Positions 1 through 7,738 of a stretch of 19,880 bases of DNA are shown in pieces. The translations under genes and the position numbers were made by a program. The first letter of the stretch is position 1; the number at the start of each line of letters is the position of its first letter. This DNA is from an uncultured Saprospiraceae bacterium (lineage in GTDB: Bacteria; Bacteroidota; Bacteroidia; Chitinophagales; Saprospiraceae): the NCBI GenBank assembly GCA_937973565.1, contig CALJKQ010000016.1:1-19880 (forward strand), written 5' to 3'. Under the pieces are notes generated by a model. The model was not told the DNA's origin. It was given only the letters and a program-made list of their open reading frames with translations, and did not search any database.

Positions 1-1199
1 ATGGTTCTATCATTGAAAGTACCGGTAGCACTCACTTCAACTGGACCATTTTCCTGACGAACATTGTCCAACAAAATAGTCTCCATATCTGCAGGATCTT
101 CAATGGTAGATCTGTTGATAACTACAGATGGAAAGCCTCCAAAACCGGGAAGAGCGGTAAGACCATCATTGTAGTCCTGAACCATCATTGGATCTTCGTT
201 ATGCACTGCGATACCAATGAATTCATCCGGATATTTTTCTCTCATCAATTCCATGTTAACTGCACCTCTTGGGCACCAGCCACACCAGGTTCCCGTTGCT
301 TCTTCAACAACCATTTTCAATGGAATGGCTTTGTCCAAACCTCTTACTACCAGCGTGTTGACGTTGTTCTCAAGAACTGAATCAGGCACTCCGTTCACTG
401 AAACCACCTTTGCTGTAATATCGATCTGGGTTGCATCCGCAACACTAACTTTTGTTTTGAATTTGCCAGAGTATGTTTCAAAGAACTTAACATTTAATCC
501 TGTTAACTGGTCAGTATAAGTATCAACACCGTCTGTCCATTCAACTTCCATTTGGTTGATGGTATTTAATCCCGTATTTTTAATGGTATAGCTAATTTCA
601 GCCTCTCCACCTTTCAATACATATTTCTTAACATCTGAAGTCGTCATTGCTGCATCGCGATTCTTAGCATCAAACACCAAAATGTCATCAATTGCCAAAA
701 GAAACTTGTCGTTTGAAATATTTCTGAAAGCCAGGCGGATGGTTTTACCTGCATAATCCTTAAGGCTCACACTTCTGTCTGTAACCTCACCGTTTTCTCC
801 TGCTTTTGAGAACAGCGTCTTTGTGAAATCAGTAGTTGCTGCTCCTGTAACAGAGATTTTTACCTCATAGCTATCCTTAAATTGAGCATCGAGAGACATA
901 GCTTTCCAGGCAAGAACCGTATTTGCAGTGATATCGGTTATTTCAGGTGTAATCATCCAATCGTCTGCTTTACCCACAGGCTCATACCATGAATTGCTGA
1001 TTGCCCACTGATTTCCATCTATAGTACGGATGTTCCATGCGTCAGTATAGGCGCTTACGTTAGCGTTTGGCGCTTTTTTATCGACATCGATCAGCACCAT
1101 GTCATTGAAACCATTTTCAAAGTCCTGACTATACTTGATTTGGGCGTTTACCCCAAGTGATGTTCCAACAAGTAATAAGCCCAGTAGAAGTCTTTTCAT
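1..1199 (-). CDS. Omp28-related exported protein with jelly-roll and thioredoxin-like domains (C-terminus cut by window edge)
   Basis: Translating the minus strand from the ATG at 1199 gives about 399 residues with no stop before the window edge. It starts with a signal peptide (MKRLLLGLLLVGTSLGVNAQ, cleavage after NAQ or just before it). Residues ~22-170 hold a choice-of-anchor-J-like beta-sandwich with the pattern FENGF...W..GNQWAISNSW...DDWMITPEI, seen in many Bacteroidota surface proteins. Residues ~180-280 look like a CARDB/Ig-like module. From ~290 there is a thioredoxin-like region whose motif TGTWCGWCPRG (Cys306, Cys309) is typical of Omp28-related proteins. This family is exported and surface-associated; a C-terminal type IX sorting domain would be expected beyond the edge but cannot be seen. 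The redox role is inferred from the CxxC pair only. The gene is divergent from the PolX-like gene. Confidence 0.85.
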   Translation of the reverse strand, partial: MKRLLLGLLLVGTSLGVNAQIKYSQDFENGFNDMVLIDVDKKAPNANVSAYTDAWNIRTIDGNQWAISNSWYEPVGKADDWMITPEITDITANTVLAWKAMSLDAQFKDSYEVKISVTGAATTDFTKTLFSKAGENGEVTDRSVSLKDYAGKTIRLAFRNISNDKFLLAIDDILVFDAKNRDAAMTTSDVKKYVLKGGEAEISYTIKNTGLNTINQMEVEWTDGVDTYTDQLTGLNVKFFETYSGKFKTKVSVADATQIDITAKVVSVNGVPDSVLENNVNTLVVRGLDKAIPLKMVVEEATGTWCGWCPRGAVNMELMREKYPDEFIGIAVHNEDPMMVQDYNDGLTALPGFGGFPSVVINRSTIEDPADMETILLDNVRQENGPVEVSATGTFNDRT

Positions 1200-1247
1200 T
1201 TTTTTGTGATTAGAATTAGTTTAAACAAAATTGATTATAATTGCTGC

Positions 1248-1255
1248 CAAAGATA
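1248..1255 (-). promoter_or_regulatory. Candidate Bacteroidota -7 box for the Omp28-like gene
   Basis: The minus strand reads TATCTTTG, a perfect match to the TAnnTTTG consensus, 49 bases upstream of the start at 1199. No TTG appears at the usual 17-23 base spacing upstream, so the -33 half is missing and the call rests on one box. Confidence 0.4.
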
Positions 1256-1302
1256 AAAATAACCATGATTGGGCGGTTGTAAAAATGACAAAATGTTAAT
1301 TC

Positions 1303-2928
1303 ATGACAAATAAGGACATTGCACTCAGTATAAAGTTGTTAGCTGATTTAATGGAATTGCATGAAGAAAATGCATTCAGAATTAAGTCATACGCCAATGC
1401 ATACCTGTCGATCCGAAAATTTCCCGGAAATTTAACTGAAAGTTCAGAATCCGACATTTCCTCTTTTCCGGGACTTGGCAAATCAGTTGCACAAAAAATT
1501 ATTGAGTTGGTTTCCACAGGAACCATTGGGGATCTCGAACAGCTCAAATCCAAAACCCCTCATGGTATAATTGATATGTTGGGCGTAAAAGGACTTGGCC
1601 CAAAAAAAGTAAAAATATTATGGAAAGGAGAACTGCAAATAGAAGATACCGCCGAACTTTACCAGGCTTGTCAGGAAAATCGACTTATCAAATTGCCTGG
1701 ATTTGGAGTAAAAACACAGGAAGACATCAAAGAAAAGCTGCAGTTTCATTTTAGCAGTTTAGGCAAATTTCACCTGGCATCCTTGTATGATTTGGCGTTT
1801 GAATTGCTTTTAAAGTTACGACTGCAGCAGCCTGCTCAAAAATTTGAAATCACCGGTGAGGTAAGAAGAAAGTTACCGGTGGTAAAGGGAATCGAAATCC
1901 TTTCTACCTGTGAGCCGGAGGCTTGGATTGATGAGATCTTGACGAGGGATGAGACCAAAGCAGGCTATTTTTACAAGGAAATACCTGTTTTTTATAAAGT
2001 TGCTGAGGCTGATCTGTTTGAATTTACTTGGTTGGCCGATACCTGTAGTCAGGAATTTGCTGATGAAGCCGGCTGGATAAAGGGTGAATTTACATCGGAA
2101 GAAGCAATTTTTGAGTCGGTAAAGCTACCCTATCTGGTTCCTGAATTCAGGGAAACAGCTACCATAGTCAGAGCCATTAGGGATGGAAAAAAATTCCAGC
2201 TTATTGAAGAATCAGACATTAAAGGTTTAATACACAACCACAGCACCTATAGTGACGGAGCCTATTCCCTGGAAGATATGTTGAAAGCTGCTAAGCAAAA
2301 GGGTTACCAATATTTGGTTATTTCAGATCACAGTGCTTCTGCCTTTTATGCCAACGGGCTAAAAGAGGAAGCTGTCCTGGCCCAATGGAAGGAAATCGAT
2401 GCGCTCAATCAAAAATATGCCGATTTTAAGGTAATTAAAGGTATAGAATCGGATATTCTTAACGATGGCAACCTAGATTACTCAGATGAAATTCTCGCGG
2501 GATTTGAAATCATTATTGCCAGCATTCACTCCAACCTGAGGATGGACAAACAAAAAGCCACGCAGAGATTGGTTAAAGCTATCGAAAATCGATATACCCA
2601 CATTTTGGGACACCCAACGGGAAGACTGTTACTGGGACGTAAGGGATATGAAATTGATCACCCATTCGTTATAGATGCTTGTGCAGCCAATGGAGTTGCC
2701 ATAGAACTCAATTGTAATCCTTTGAGGATGGATCTGGATTGGACACAAATACCCTATGCATTGAATAAAGGGGTCAAAATATGCATCAGTCCCGATGCTC
2801 ACAGTACAGCCCATTATGATTTTGTAAAGTATGGAATTTTTACAGCCAGAAAAGCAGGATTAAGCCCTCAGGAATGTCTCAATTTTATGGATGCAAATGA
2901 GTTGCTGGACTGGGCAAAAATAAAATGA
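1303..2928 (+). CDS. polX: PolX-like protein: helix-hairpin-helix, degenerate polymerase palm, PHP nuclease domain
   Basis: At 541 residues this is close to the usual bacterial PolX length (~570). The N-terminal 8-kDa-like domain (1-45) and hairpin-helix motifs (FPGLGKSVAQ at 55-64, VKGLGPKK at 95-102, LPGFGVKT at 131-138) bind DNA. The palm is recognisable from TGEVRR (184-189), but the normal GDxD catalytic motif reads KGIEI (195-199), with Gly196 and Glu198 where the two metal-binding Asp residues should be. The C-terminal PHP domain keeps its metal ligands: HNHSTYSDG (H311, H313), SDHS (H343), GIESD (E382), SIHS (H409), LGHPTGR (H437) and PDAHS (D498, H500). Known PolX proteins act in base-excision repair. 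Here I infer loss of polymerase activity with retained 3'-5' exonuclease or phosphoesterase activity. No upstream ATG in frame competes with this start. Confidence 0.9.
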   Translation: MTNKDIALSIKLLADLMELHEENAFRIKSYANAYLSIRKFPGNLTESSESDISSFPGLGKSVAQKIIELVSTGTIGDLEQLKSKTPHGIIDMLGVKGLGPKKVKILWKGELQIEDTAELYQACQENRLIKLPGFGVKTQEDIKEKLQFHFSSLGKFHLASLYDLAFELLLKLRLQQPAQKFEITGEVRRKLPVVKGIEILSTCEPEAWIDEILTRDETKAGYFYKEIPVFYKVAEADLFEFTWLADTCSQEFADEAGWIKGEFTSEEAIFESVKLPYLVPEFRETATIVRAIRDGKKFQLIEESDIKGLIHNHSTYSDGAYSLEDMLKAAKQKGYQYLVISDHSASAFYANGLKEEAVLAQWKEIDALNQKYADFKVIKGIESDILNDGNLDYSDEILAGFEIIIASIHSNLRMDKQKATQRLVKAIENRYTHILGHPTGRLLLGRKGYEIDHPFVIDACAANGVAIELNCNPLRMDLDWTQIPYALNKGVKICISPDAHSTAHYDFVKYGIFTARKAGLSPQECLNFMDANELLDWAKIK

Positions 2929-3017
2929 AATCTTAATTTGTAAAACTCAGTGCTACAATACATTACAACACACAAAGTGGATTGGGTGTTAATAACATGT
3001 TAAACATTTAACCGATA

Positions 3018-3048
3018 TTGCTTTGAGTCAAGTAACCCCATATTTTTG
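3018..3048 (+). promoter_or_regulatory. Bacteroidota-type promoter for the DUF1573 lipoprotein
   Basis: TTG at 3018-3020, a 20-base spacer, then TATTTTTG at 3041-3048 match the -33/-7 pattern TTG-N17-23-TAnnTTTG. The box ends 33 bases before the ATG at 3082. A 10-base palindrome (TAACATGTTA, 2993-3002) lies just upstream of the -33 box. Confidence 0.6.
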
Positions 3049-3081
3049 CAGTCATTATTTCCAATAATTTTATAAAATTCA

Positions 3082-3672
3082 ATGTTAGAAATGAAAAAAT
3101 TCTCATCCATTTTGTTTTTTGCTTCCTTGTTGGCTTTTGTTGCCTGCAAAGACTCAAAAACTACAGAGGAAACCAAAGACGCTGCTGCAACCACAGAAAC
3201 AGCTCCTGCTCCTGAAACTACAGCAACTACAGCCCCAGCTGATCCGGCTGCTACTCCTACCGCAAATTTAGATCCTGCTGCTGCACCTGCACCTGATAAA
3301 TCTGATGCAAAAGCAGCCGCTCCAACCGGCCCCATTACTTCAATCCAATTCGAAGAGACAACCTATAATTTTGGTACTGTTAAAGATGGTGACAAGGTTA
3401 AGCACATCTATAAGTTCAAAAATACAGGAAAAGCTCCTTTGATCATTTCTGATGCCAAAGGTAGCTGTGGATGTACTGTTCCTGATTGGCCAAGAGAGCC
3501 TATCGCTCCAGGTAAGTCAGGTGAAATCAAAGTTGAATTTGACTCTAAAAACAAAGGTACTGAAGAAGGCAGCAATCAATCAAAAAGAGTAACCATTACT
3601 GCCAATACTGATCCTGTTCAGACTTATCTGAATATCACAGGTATTGTAAAGAAAGACAAAGCAGCAAAATAA
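3082..3672 (+). CDS. DUF1573 domain lipoprotein
   Basis: This 196-residue protein starts MLEMKKF; the second Met (3091) gives a more ordinary lipoprotein signal peptide, so the true start may be either. The lipobox-like FVAC makes Cys22 the lipid anchor. Residues 23-85 are a low-complexity Ala/Thr/Pro linker that should span from the membrane. Residues ~86-190 are a DUF1573 (immunoglobulin-like) domain with the family hallmarks YNFGTV, YKFKNTGKAPL and the cysteine motif SCGCTVPDWP (128-137). DUF1573 proteins are abundant envelope proteins in Bacteroidota, and their molecular role is not established. The gene stands alone, with its own promoter and a strong terminator. High expression is inferred from that arrangement and not measured. 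Confidence 0.9.
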   Translation: MLEMKKFSSILFFASLLAFVACKDSKTTEETKDAAATTETAPAPETTATTAPADPAATPTANLDPAAAPAPDKSDAKAAAPTGPITSIQFEETTYNFGTVKDGDKVKHIYKFKNTGKAPLIISDAKGSCGCTVPDWPREPIAPGKSGEIKVEFDSKNKGTEEGSNQSKRVTITANTDPVQTYLNITGIVKKDKAAK

Positions 3673-3695
3673 TTGCCGTTTAAAAAATTTAATCG

Positions 3696-3731
3696 AGCCT
3701 GTATGTATTAACATACAGGCTTTTTATTTTT
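3696..3731 (+). terminator. Intrinsic terminator after the DUF1573 gene
   Basis: A perfect 11-base-pair stem (AGCCTGTATGT at 3696-3706 pairing with 3711-3721) with a 4-base ATTA loop is followed by a T-rich run, TTTTATTTTT (3722-3731). It begins 24 bases after the DUF1573 stop codon and ends only 6 bases before the next start codon. Confidence 0.9.
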
Positions 3732-3736
3732 GACAC

Positions 3737-4600
3737 ATGAAAGTATTTCTAAGTCTGGTTAAATTCAGCCACACAGTTTTTGCCTTACCATTTGCCCTCG
3801 TTGGCTTCGGCTTAGGTACCGCACTCTCTCCGGAATCATTTTCAACAACCCAGCTTTTATTGGTGTTGGGATGTATGGTAACAGCAAGAAATACAGCTAT
3901 GGCCTTCAACAGGTACATTGACCGGGATATTGATGCAGCCAATGCCAGAACCAAGGTAAGGGAAATTCCTGCCGGCCTTATTTCCGAGAAAAAAGTGAAA
4001 ACATTTATTGTCATCAATGTTGGTTTATTTATTGGCCTCACATGGTTTATCAACCCTCTTTGTTTTTACCTAAGTCCTGTAGCATTATTGGTTATCATGG
4101 GTTACAGCCTTACCAAAAGGTTTACATTTTTGTGTCACCTGATTTTAGGGTTAGGTTTGTCATTGGCACCGGTTGGCGCTTTTATTGCCGTTACAGGCTA
4201 CTTTCATTTTTTGCCGATTTTATTGGGTTTGGCAGTCTTATTCTGGGTATCCGGATTTGATATCATCTATGCGCTACAGGACGAAGAATTTGATCAATTA
4301 AAAGGACTGTTTTCGATTCCGGCTTATTTTGGAAGTAAAAATGCATTATTGATCTCAAGAATCTTTCACCTGATTTCCGCTCTCTTACTTGTATTATTTC
4401 TATATCACGCCCACATTATTGTGCCGGATATATTTTACATCACAATTCTGGGTACATTGATATTTGTAAGTCTTTTGATTTCACAGCATAGGCTTGTGAA
4501 GCCAATGGACCTTAGCAAAGTAAACCTCGCTTTTTTTACCAACAATGGCATTGCCAGTTTGGTATATGGACTTTGTTTTATTTTGGATTTGTGGCTATGA
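3737..4600 (+). CDS. UbiA-family polyprenyltransferase (quinone biosynthesis, MqnP/UbiA-like)
   Basis: A 287-residue integral membrane protein with about eight hydrophobic segments. It carries both aspartate-rich motifs of the UbiA superfamily. The first is NRYIDRDIDAANAR (N58, D62, D66), followed by RTKVREIPAG. The second is SGFDIIYALQDEEFD (D175, D182, D186), followed by GLFSIPAYFG. These motifs bind the Mg-prenyl-diphosphate and transfer a prenyl chain to an aromatic acceptor in the membrane. The second motif is the form found in 4-hydroxybenzoate prenyltransferases and in MqnP-type enzymes of the futalosine menaquinone route; the sequence alone does not decide between these substrates. 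No other quinone gene lies nearby. The ATG lies 6 bases after the upstream terminator's T-run, so the leader is very short or absent. Confidence 0.85.
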   Translation: MKVFLSLVKFSHTVFALPFALVGFGLGTALSPESFSTTQLLLVLGCMVTARNTAMAFNRYIDRDIDAANARTKVREIPAGLISEKKVKTFIVINVGLFIGLTWFINPLCFYLSPVALLVIMGYSLTKRFTFLCHLILGLGLSLAPVGAFIAVTGYFHFLPILLGLAVLFWVSGFDIIYALQDEEFDQLKGLFSIPAYFGSKNALLISRIFHLISALLLVLFLYHAHIIVPDIFYITILGTLIFVSLLISQHRLVKPMDLSKVNLAFFTNNGIASLVYGLCFILDLWL

Positions 4601-4613
4601 TGGTTAAATAGAT

Positions 4614-5153
4614 CTAAAGCCAGGCAAGATAATCATCCAGATACGCTTTTACGGTATCAGCTGTAGGTTTTAACAACTCCTTTTCTGAAAGCTGAGATTT
4701 AACCGATGAAATGGGCAACTTGTTATGGTACACTGTCATTTTAAGATAGTTAAACATTGCAGCCAAATGGTCCATTCCCCGGATATTCCCGGCTCTGCCG
4801 TCAGAAACACCGATTAGTCCTATTTTTTTATGGTAAAAGGTGGCAGAAATTTCATTTACAGATAAGGCATCTATAAACAATTTCAAAATGCCGGGATAAC
4901 TCCCGTTATATTCCGGACTAACCAAAATCCACCTTTTACTGGGTATTAATAGTTCTTTTTGGATTTCCTTTATTGCAGGATCCTGAGTCCCGGATGAGTA
5001 CATTTCAGCAATCTTTATGGTTGAAGGAAGGTTCTGAAGCGAAAAATATTGAACCTCTTCTCCCGCGTTTTGCCTTAAATATTCAAAAACGAAGTTTGAT
5101 ATTACCTGCGTTTTGTTGTCTTGTCTGTTTGTTCCGTTAATTACGAGAATCAT
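4614..5153 (-). CDS. NADPH-dependent FMN reductase family protein
   Basis: This 179-residue flavodoxin-fold protein begins MILVINGTNRQDNKT, where GTNR..N.T (7-15) is the FMN phosphate-binding loop. The motif SPEYNGSYPGILKLFIDAL (79-97) is the family signature that covers the isoalloxazine ring. Members reduce FMN, quinones or azo compounds with NAD(P)H as soluble dimers; the substrate cannot be read from the sequence. It has no signal peptide, so it is cytoplasmic. It converges on the prenyltransferase gene with a 13-base gap. A quinone reductase role beside a quinone-biosynthesis gene is an attractive guess only. Confidence 0.85.
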   Translation of the reverse strand: MILVINGTNRQDNKTQVISNFVFEYLRQNAGEEVQYFSLQNLPSTIKIAEMYSSGTQDPAIKEIQKELLIPSKRWILVSPEYNGSYPGILKLFIDALSVNEISATFYHKKIGLIGVSDGRAGNIRGMDHLAAMFNYLKMTVYHNKLPISSVKSQLSEKELLKPTADTVKAYLDDYLAWL

Positions 5154-5178
5154 CCCATTGTTGTTGATTGTCGAACAA

Positions 5179-5197
5179 GAACAAAAGGAGTTTGTTC
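5179..5197. promoter_or_regulatory. Perfect inverted repeat upstream of the flavin reductase gene
   Basis: GAACAAA (5179-5185), a 5-base spacer AGGAG, then TTTGTTC (5191-5197) form an exact 7-5-7 dyad 26 bases upstream of the reductase start at 5153. It could be an operator or a small leader hairpin. The sequence gives no regulator, so the role is open. Confidence 0.35.
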
Positions 5198-5317
5198 ACC
5201 ATTCATTTATATATTAACTTATCAGAATGCATTATTATCTAATATTCATTTAATTATACATATTTAATCGTAAAACAAGGGTTGGCAGATTTAACTTAAA
5301 AAGACCCATATTTTTCT

Positions 5318-5325
5318 TAATTTTG
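5318..5325 (+). promoter_or_regulatory. Candidate -7 box for the hydrolase-parAB operon
   Basis: TAATTTTG fits TAnnTTTG and is followed by CAGTCC, a usual initiation context. It lies 20 bases before the TTG start at 5346. No TTG is found at the expected -33 position, so this is a partial match. Confidence 0.4.
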
Positions 5326-5345
5326 CAGTCCAAATTTGTAGTGCA

Positions 5346-6032
5346 TTGAACATCAAATATTTAGGACATTCCGGCTTTTGGTTAGAAATGGACACCACCC
5401 GTTTTGTAGTTGATCCATTTTATACAGGAATGCCATATGCTGGAAATATTGATGAAAAGACTTTGGATTGCGAATATTTGCTCCTTACTCATGCACACCA
5501 AGATCATGTTATGGATGCACCCAGGGTGCAGGAATTGACCCATGCAACTTTGGTTGCCAACTATGAAATGGTCAATTACTTTAGATCCAGACATGGTATT
5601 GAAAAAGGAATCGGTATGAATGTTGGTGGAAAGTTGCCTTTTAAATCAGGTTTTATTAAAATGGTAAGCGCTGTTCATTCCAGCAGTTTCTCTGATGGGA
5701 CCTATGGTGGATTAGCCAATGGATATTTAATCGAAGGAAGCAAACAAGCTATTTACTTTGCCGGAGATACTTCTCTGCATGCTGATATGAAGCTTTTAAA
5801 CCTGGCAACTTCCAAGCCCATTATCTCTGTTTTACCTTTGGGAGGATTGTTTACAATGCATGTTGATGATGCATTGCAAGCCGCGCAAATGATCAACAGC
5901 CATACAGTTATTGGCTGCCATTTTGATACATTCCCCCCCATTAAAATTAATCACCAAGAGGCCATAGAACTATTTGAATCTTCGGGAAAAAAATTGGTCT
6001 TGATGTCACCCGGAGAAAACATCGAAATTTAA
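5346..6032 (+). CDS. UPF0173 family metal-dependent hydrolase (metallo-beta-lactamase fold)
   Basis: The 228-residue protein shows the full metallo-beta-lactamase metal set: LTHAHQDHVMD (H49, H51, D53, H54), H111 in SAVHSS, D141 in FAGDTSLH and H192 in GCHFDTFP. Length and motif layout match the UPF0173/YtkL-like hydrolases, cytoplasmic enzymes with no settled substrate. The start is a TTG codon. No in-frame ATG lies upstream, and this start gives MNIKYLGHSGF, which aligns with the conserved family N-terminus, so a non-ATG start is favoured. The stop is 4 bases before parA, so it probably leads a hydrolase-parA-parB-DUF5683 operon. Confidence 0.88.
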   Translation: MNIKYLGHSGFWLEMDTTRFVVDPFYTGMPYAGNIDEKTLDCEYLLLTHAHQDHVMDAPRVQELTHATLVANYEMVNYFRSRHGIEKGIGMNVGGKLPFKSGFIKMVSAVHSSSFSDGTYGGLANGYLIEGSKQAIYFAGDTSLHADMKLLNLATSKPIISVLPLGGLFTMHVDDALQAAQMINSHTVIGCHFDTFPPIKINHQEAIELFESSGKKLVLMSPGENIEI

Positions 6033-6036
6033 AAAC

Positions 6037-6843
6037 ATGGGGAAAGTAATAGCCATCGCGAATCAAAAAGGAGGTGTGGGAAAAACCACTACTGCCATTA
6101 ACTTAGCAGCCTCTTTAGCAGCACTCGACAGAAAAATTTTGTTGATTGATTCTGACCCACAAAGCAATGCCACTTCAGGGGTTGGCATAAAAGCGGATGA
6201 AATAGAAGTTGACATCTACGATTGTCTGGTGGAAGGAGAGGATCCTTCCAAGGCAATTTTACCAACCACAACGCCCAATCTATACATTTTACCCTCTTCC
6301 ATCCACCTTGTAGGTGCAGAAATAGAGTTGGTCGGCAGGAGCAATCGCGAATTCCAAATGAAGGAATTCATTGGCAAAATCAAAAAAGATTACGATTATA
6401 TTTTCATCGATTGCCTGCCTTCATTGGGTTTAATAACGGTTAATGCCTTGACGGCAGCCGACAGTGTGATTGTGCCGGTTCAATGCGAATTCTTTTCTCT
6501 GGAGGGATTTGGTAAACTGAAGGATACCATCAATTTAGTAAAGTCAGGACTTAATTCTGCCTTACAAATCGAGGGTATCATTTTATCCATGTACGACAAA
6601 AGATTGAGGATGGCCAATCTGGTTGTGGAACAGGTCAAAGAAATTATTACGGATCGTATTTTTTCAACCATCATTCACCGAAACAGTAAGATTGGTGAAG
6701 CCCCTTCTCTGGGACAACCCATCATCATATATGATGCAACGAGCAAGGGAGCCATCAACTTTTTAAACCTTGCCATTGAATTTCTACAATTCAATGATGA
6801 TGCGCATAACTTATCTATTCAAATGACAACCACCGATGAGTAA
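6037..6843 (+). CDS. parA: Chromosome-partitioning ATPase ParA/Soj
   Basis: This 268-residue protein has the deviant Walker A motif KGGVGKTT (11-18, with the signature Lys11 as well as Lys16), the A' motif LLIDSDPQSN (35-44) and Walker B YIFIDCLPSLG (121-131). The usual IDCPPSLG here has Leu for the first Pro. The length is that of a chromosomal Soj-type ParA without the N-terminal DNA-binding domain of plasmid type Ia ParAs. With ParB it moves and separates newly copied origin regions by ATP-driven dimerisation on DNA. Its last 8 bases overlap the start of parB, indicating translational coupling. The pairing with parB and DUF5683 is the common chromosomal arrangement in Bacteroidota. Confidence 0.95.
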   Translation: MGKVIAIANQKGGVGKTTTAINLAASLAALDRKILLIDSDPQSNATSGVGIKADEIEVDIYDCLVEGEDPSKAILPTTTPNLYILPSSIHLVGAEIELVGRSNREFQMKEFIGKIKKDYDYIFIDCLPSLGLITVNALTAADSVIVPVQCEFFSLEGFGKLKDTINLVKSGLNSALQIEGIILSMYDKRLRMANLVVEQVKEIITDRIFSTIIHRNSKIGEAPSLGQPIIIYDATSKGAINFLNLAIEFLQFNDDAHNLSIQMTTTDE

Positions 6844-7738
6844 GAAAAAAGATCTAGGTAAAGGGTTAAGAGCCCTTCTCTCCAATATAGAACAAACGAC
6901 CAATACGGAAGATAAAAATGTTTTGGTAAAAGAGCTTTCCAGCTCTGTGGCCAATATCAGGATAGATGCCATTGAAGTCAATCCCTACCAGCCCAGGGTT
7001 GAATTCGATACGGAAGACCTCATGGAGCTTGCCAAATCCATCAAGGTTCACGGACTCATCCAGCCGATAACCGTGAGAAGTTTAGGTGGAGATCAGTATC
7101 AATTGATTTCCGGTGAGAGAAGGTTAAGGGCCTCTAAGATGGCTGGAATTACGGAAGTACCTGCCTATATCCGTATTGCCAATGATCAGGAAATGCTGGA
7201 AATGGCATTGATTGAAAACATCCAGAGAGCAGATCTCAATGCGGTAGAAATAGCCATCTCCTATCAAAGATTGATCGATGAATGCAATCTTACCCATGAA
7301 ACGCTTTCGGATCGGGTAGGAAAAAACAGGAGTACTGTTACCAATTACCTTCGCTTACTTAAACTGCCGCCAGAAATCCAAACTTCCGTTAAAGATGGTT
7401 CTATTTCAATGGCTCACGCAAGGGTTCTGGCCGGAATTCAGGATGTAGAAAAACAATTGTACCTGTACCGCAAATCCAAATCGGAAGATCTCAGTGTTCG
7501 GCAAATGGAGGAAGCAGCACGTCAATTGACAACTTCACAGGCATCAACTGCCAAAGCGGTCAAATCCAGTCCTGCTTCCATTGAATTGGAAAGAATTAAA
7601 AAGGAGATTTCATCTCTGCTGGGAACCAAGGTGGATATTTTGCGAAATGACAAAGGCAAAGGAAAAATCGTTATTAACTTTGGTAACGATAAAGAGTTCA
7701 ACGATATCTATGACATTTTCAGGGAAATCGATCAATAA
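6836..7738 (+). CDS. parB: Chromosome-partitioning protein ParB/Spo0J
   Basis: This 300-residue protein has the standard ParB plan. The N-terminal GKGLRALL (8-15) is the ParA-activating stretch. The CTP-binding/CTPase domain (~40-135) contains NPYQPR (49-54), GERRLRA (93-99) and ENIQRADLN (127-135). A helix-turn-helix for parS binding sits around 154-173 (LTHETLSDRVGKNRSTVTNYLR), and a C-terminal dimerisation domain occupies ~250-300. It loads on parS sites as a CTP-dependent sliding clamp and stimulates ParA. No recognisable parS palindrome is present in the window. The gene overlaps parA by 8 bases and the following DUF5683 gene by 29 bases. Confidence 0.95.
   Translation: MSKKKDLGKGLRALLSNIEQTTNTEDKNVLVKELSSSVANIRIDAIEVNPYQPRVEFDTEDLMELAKSIKVHGLIQPITVRSLGGDQYQLISGERRLRASKMAGITEVPAYIRIANDQEMLEMALIENIQRADLNAVEIAISYQRLIDECNLTHETLSDRVGKNRSTVTNYLRLLKLPPEIQTSVKDGSISMAHARVLAGIQDVEKQLYLYRKSKSEDLSVRQMEEAARQLTTSQASTAKAVKSSPASIELERIKKEISSLLGTKVDILRNDKGKGKIVINFGNDKEFNDIYDIFREIDQ

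Noticed and set aside
2970..2995. Possible terminator after polX (AACAC...GTGTT)
   Set aside because: The stem is only 5 base pairs with a large loop and no T-run follows.
3000..3335. Minus-strand Ala/Gly/Val-rich open frame opposite the DUF1573 gene
   Set aside because: It is the reverse reading of the repetitive Ala/Thr/Pro linker codons; it has no signal, domain or promoter, while the plus strand encodes a recognised lipoprotein.
7581..7709. N-terminal extension of the DUF5683 frame into parB
   Set aside because: The extension lies wholly within parB, would bury the signal peptide 43 residues into the protein and has no support; the ATG at 7710 is preferred.
6037..7738. parS site near parAB
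   Set aside because: I looked for TGTTNCACGTGAAACA-like palindromes in and around parAB and saw none, nor a CACGTG core elsewhere.
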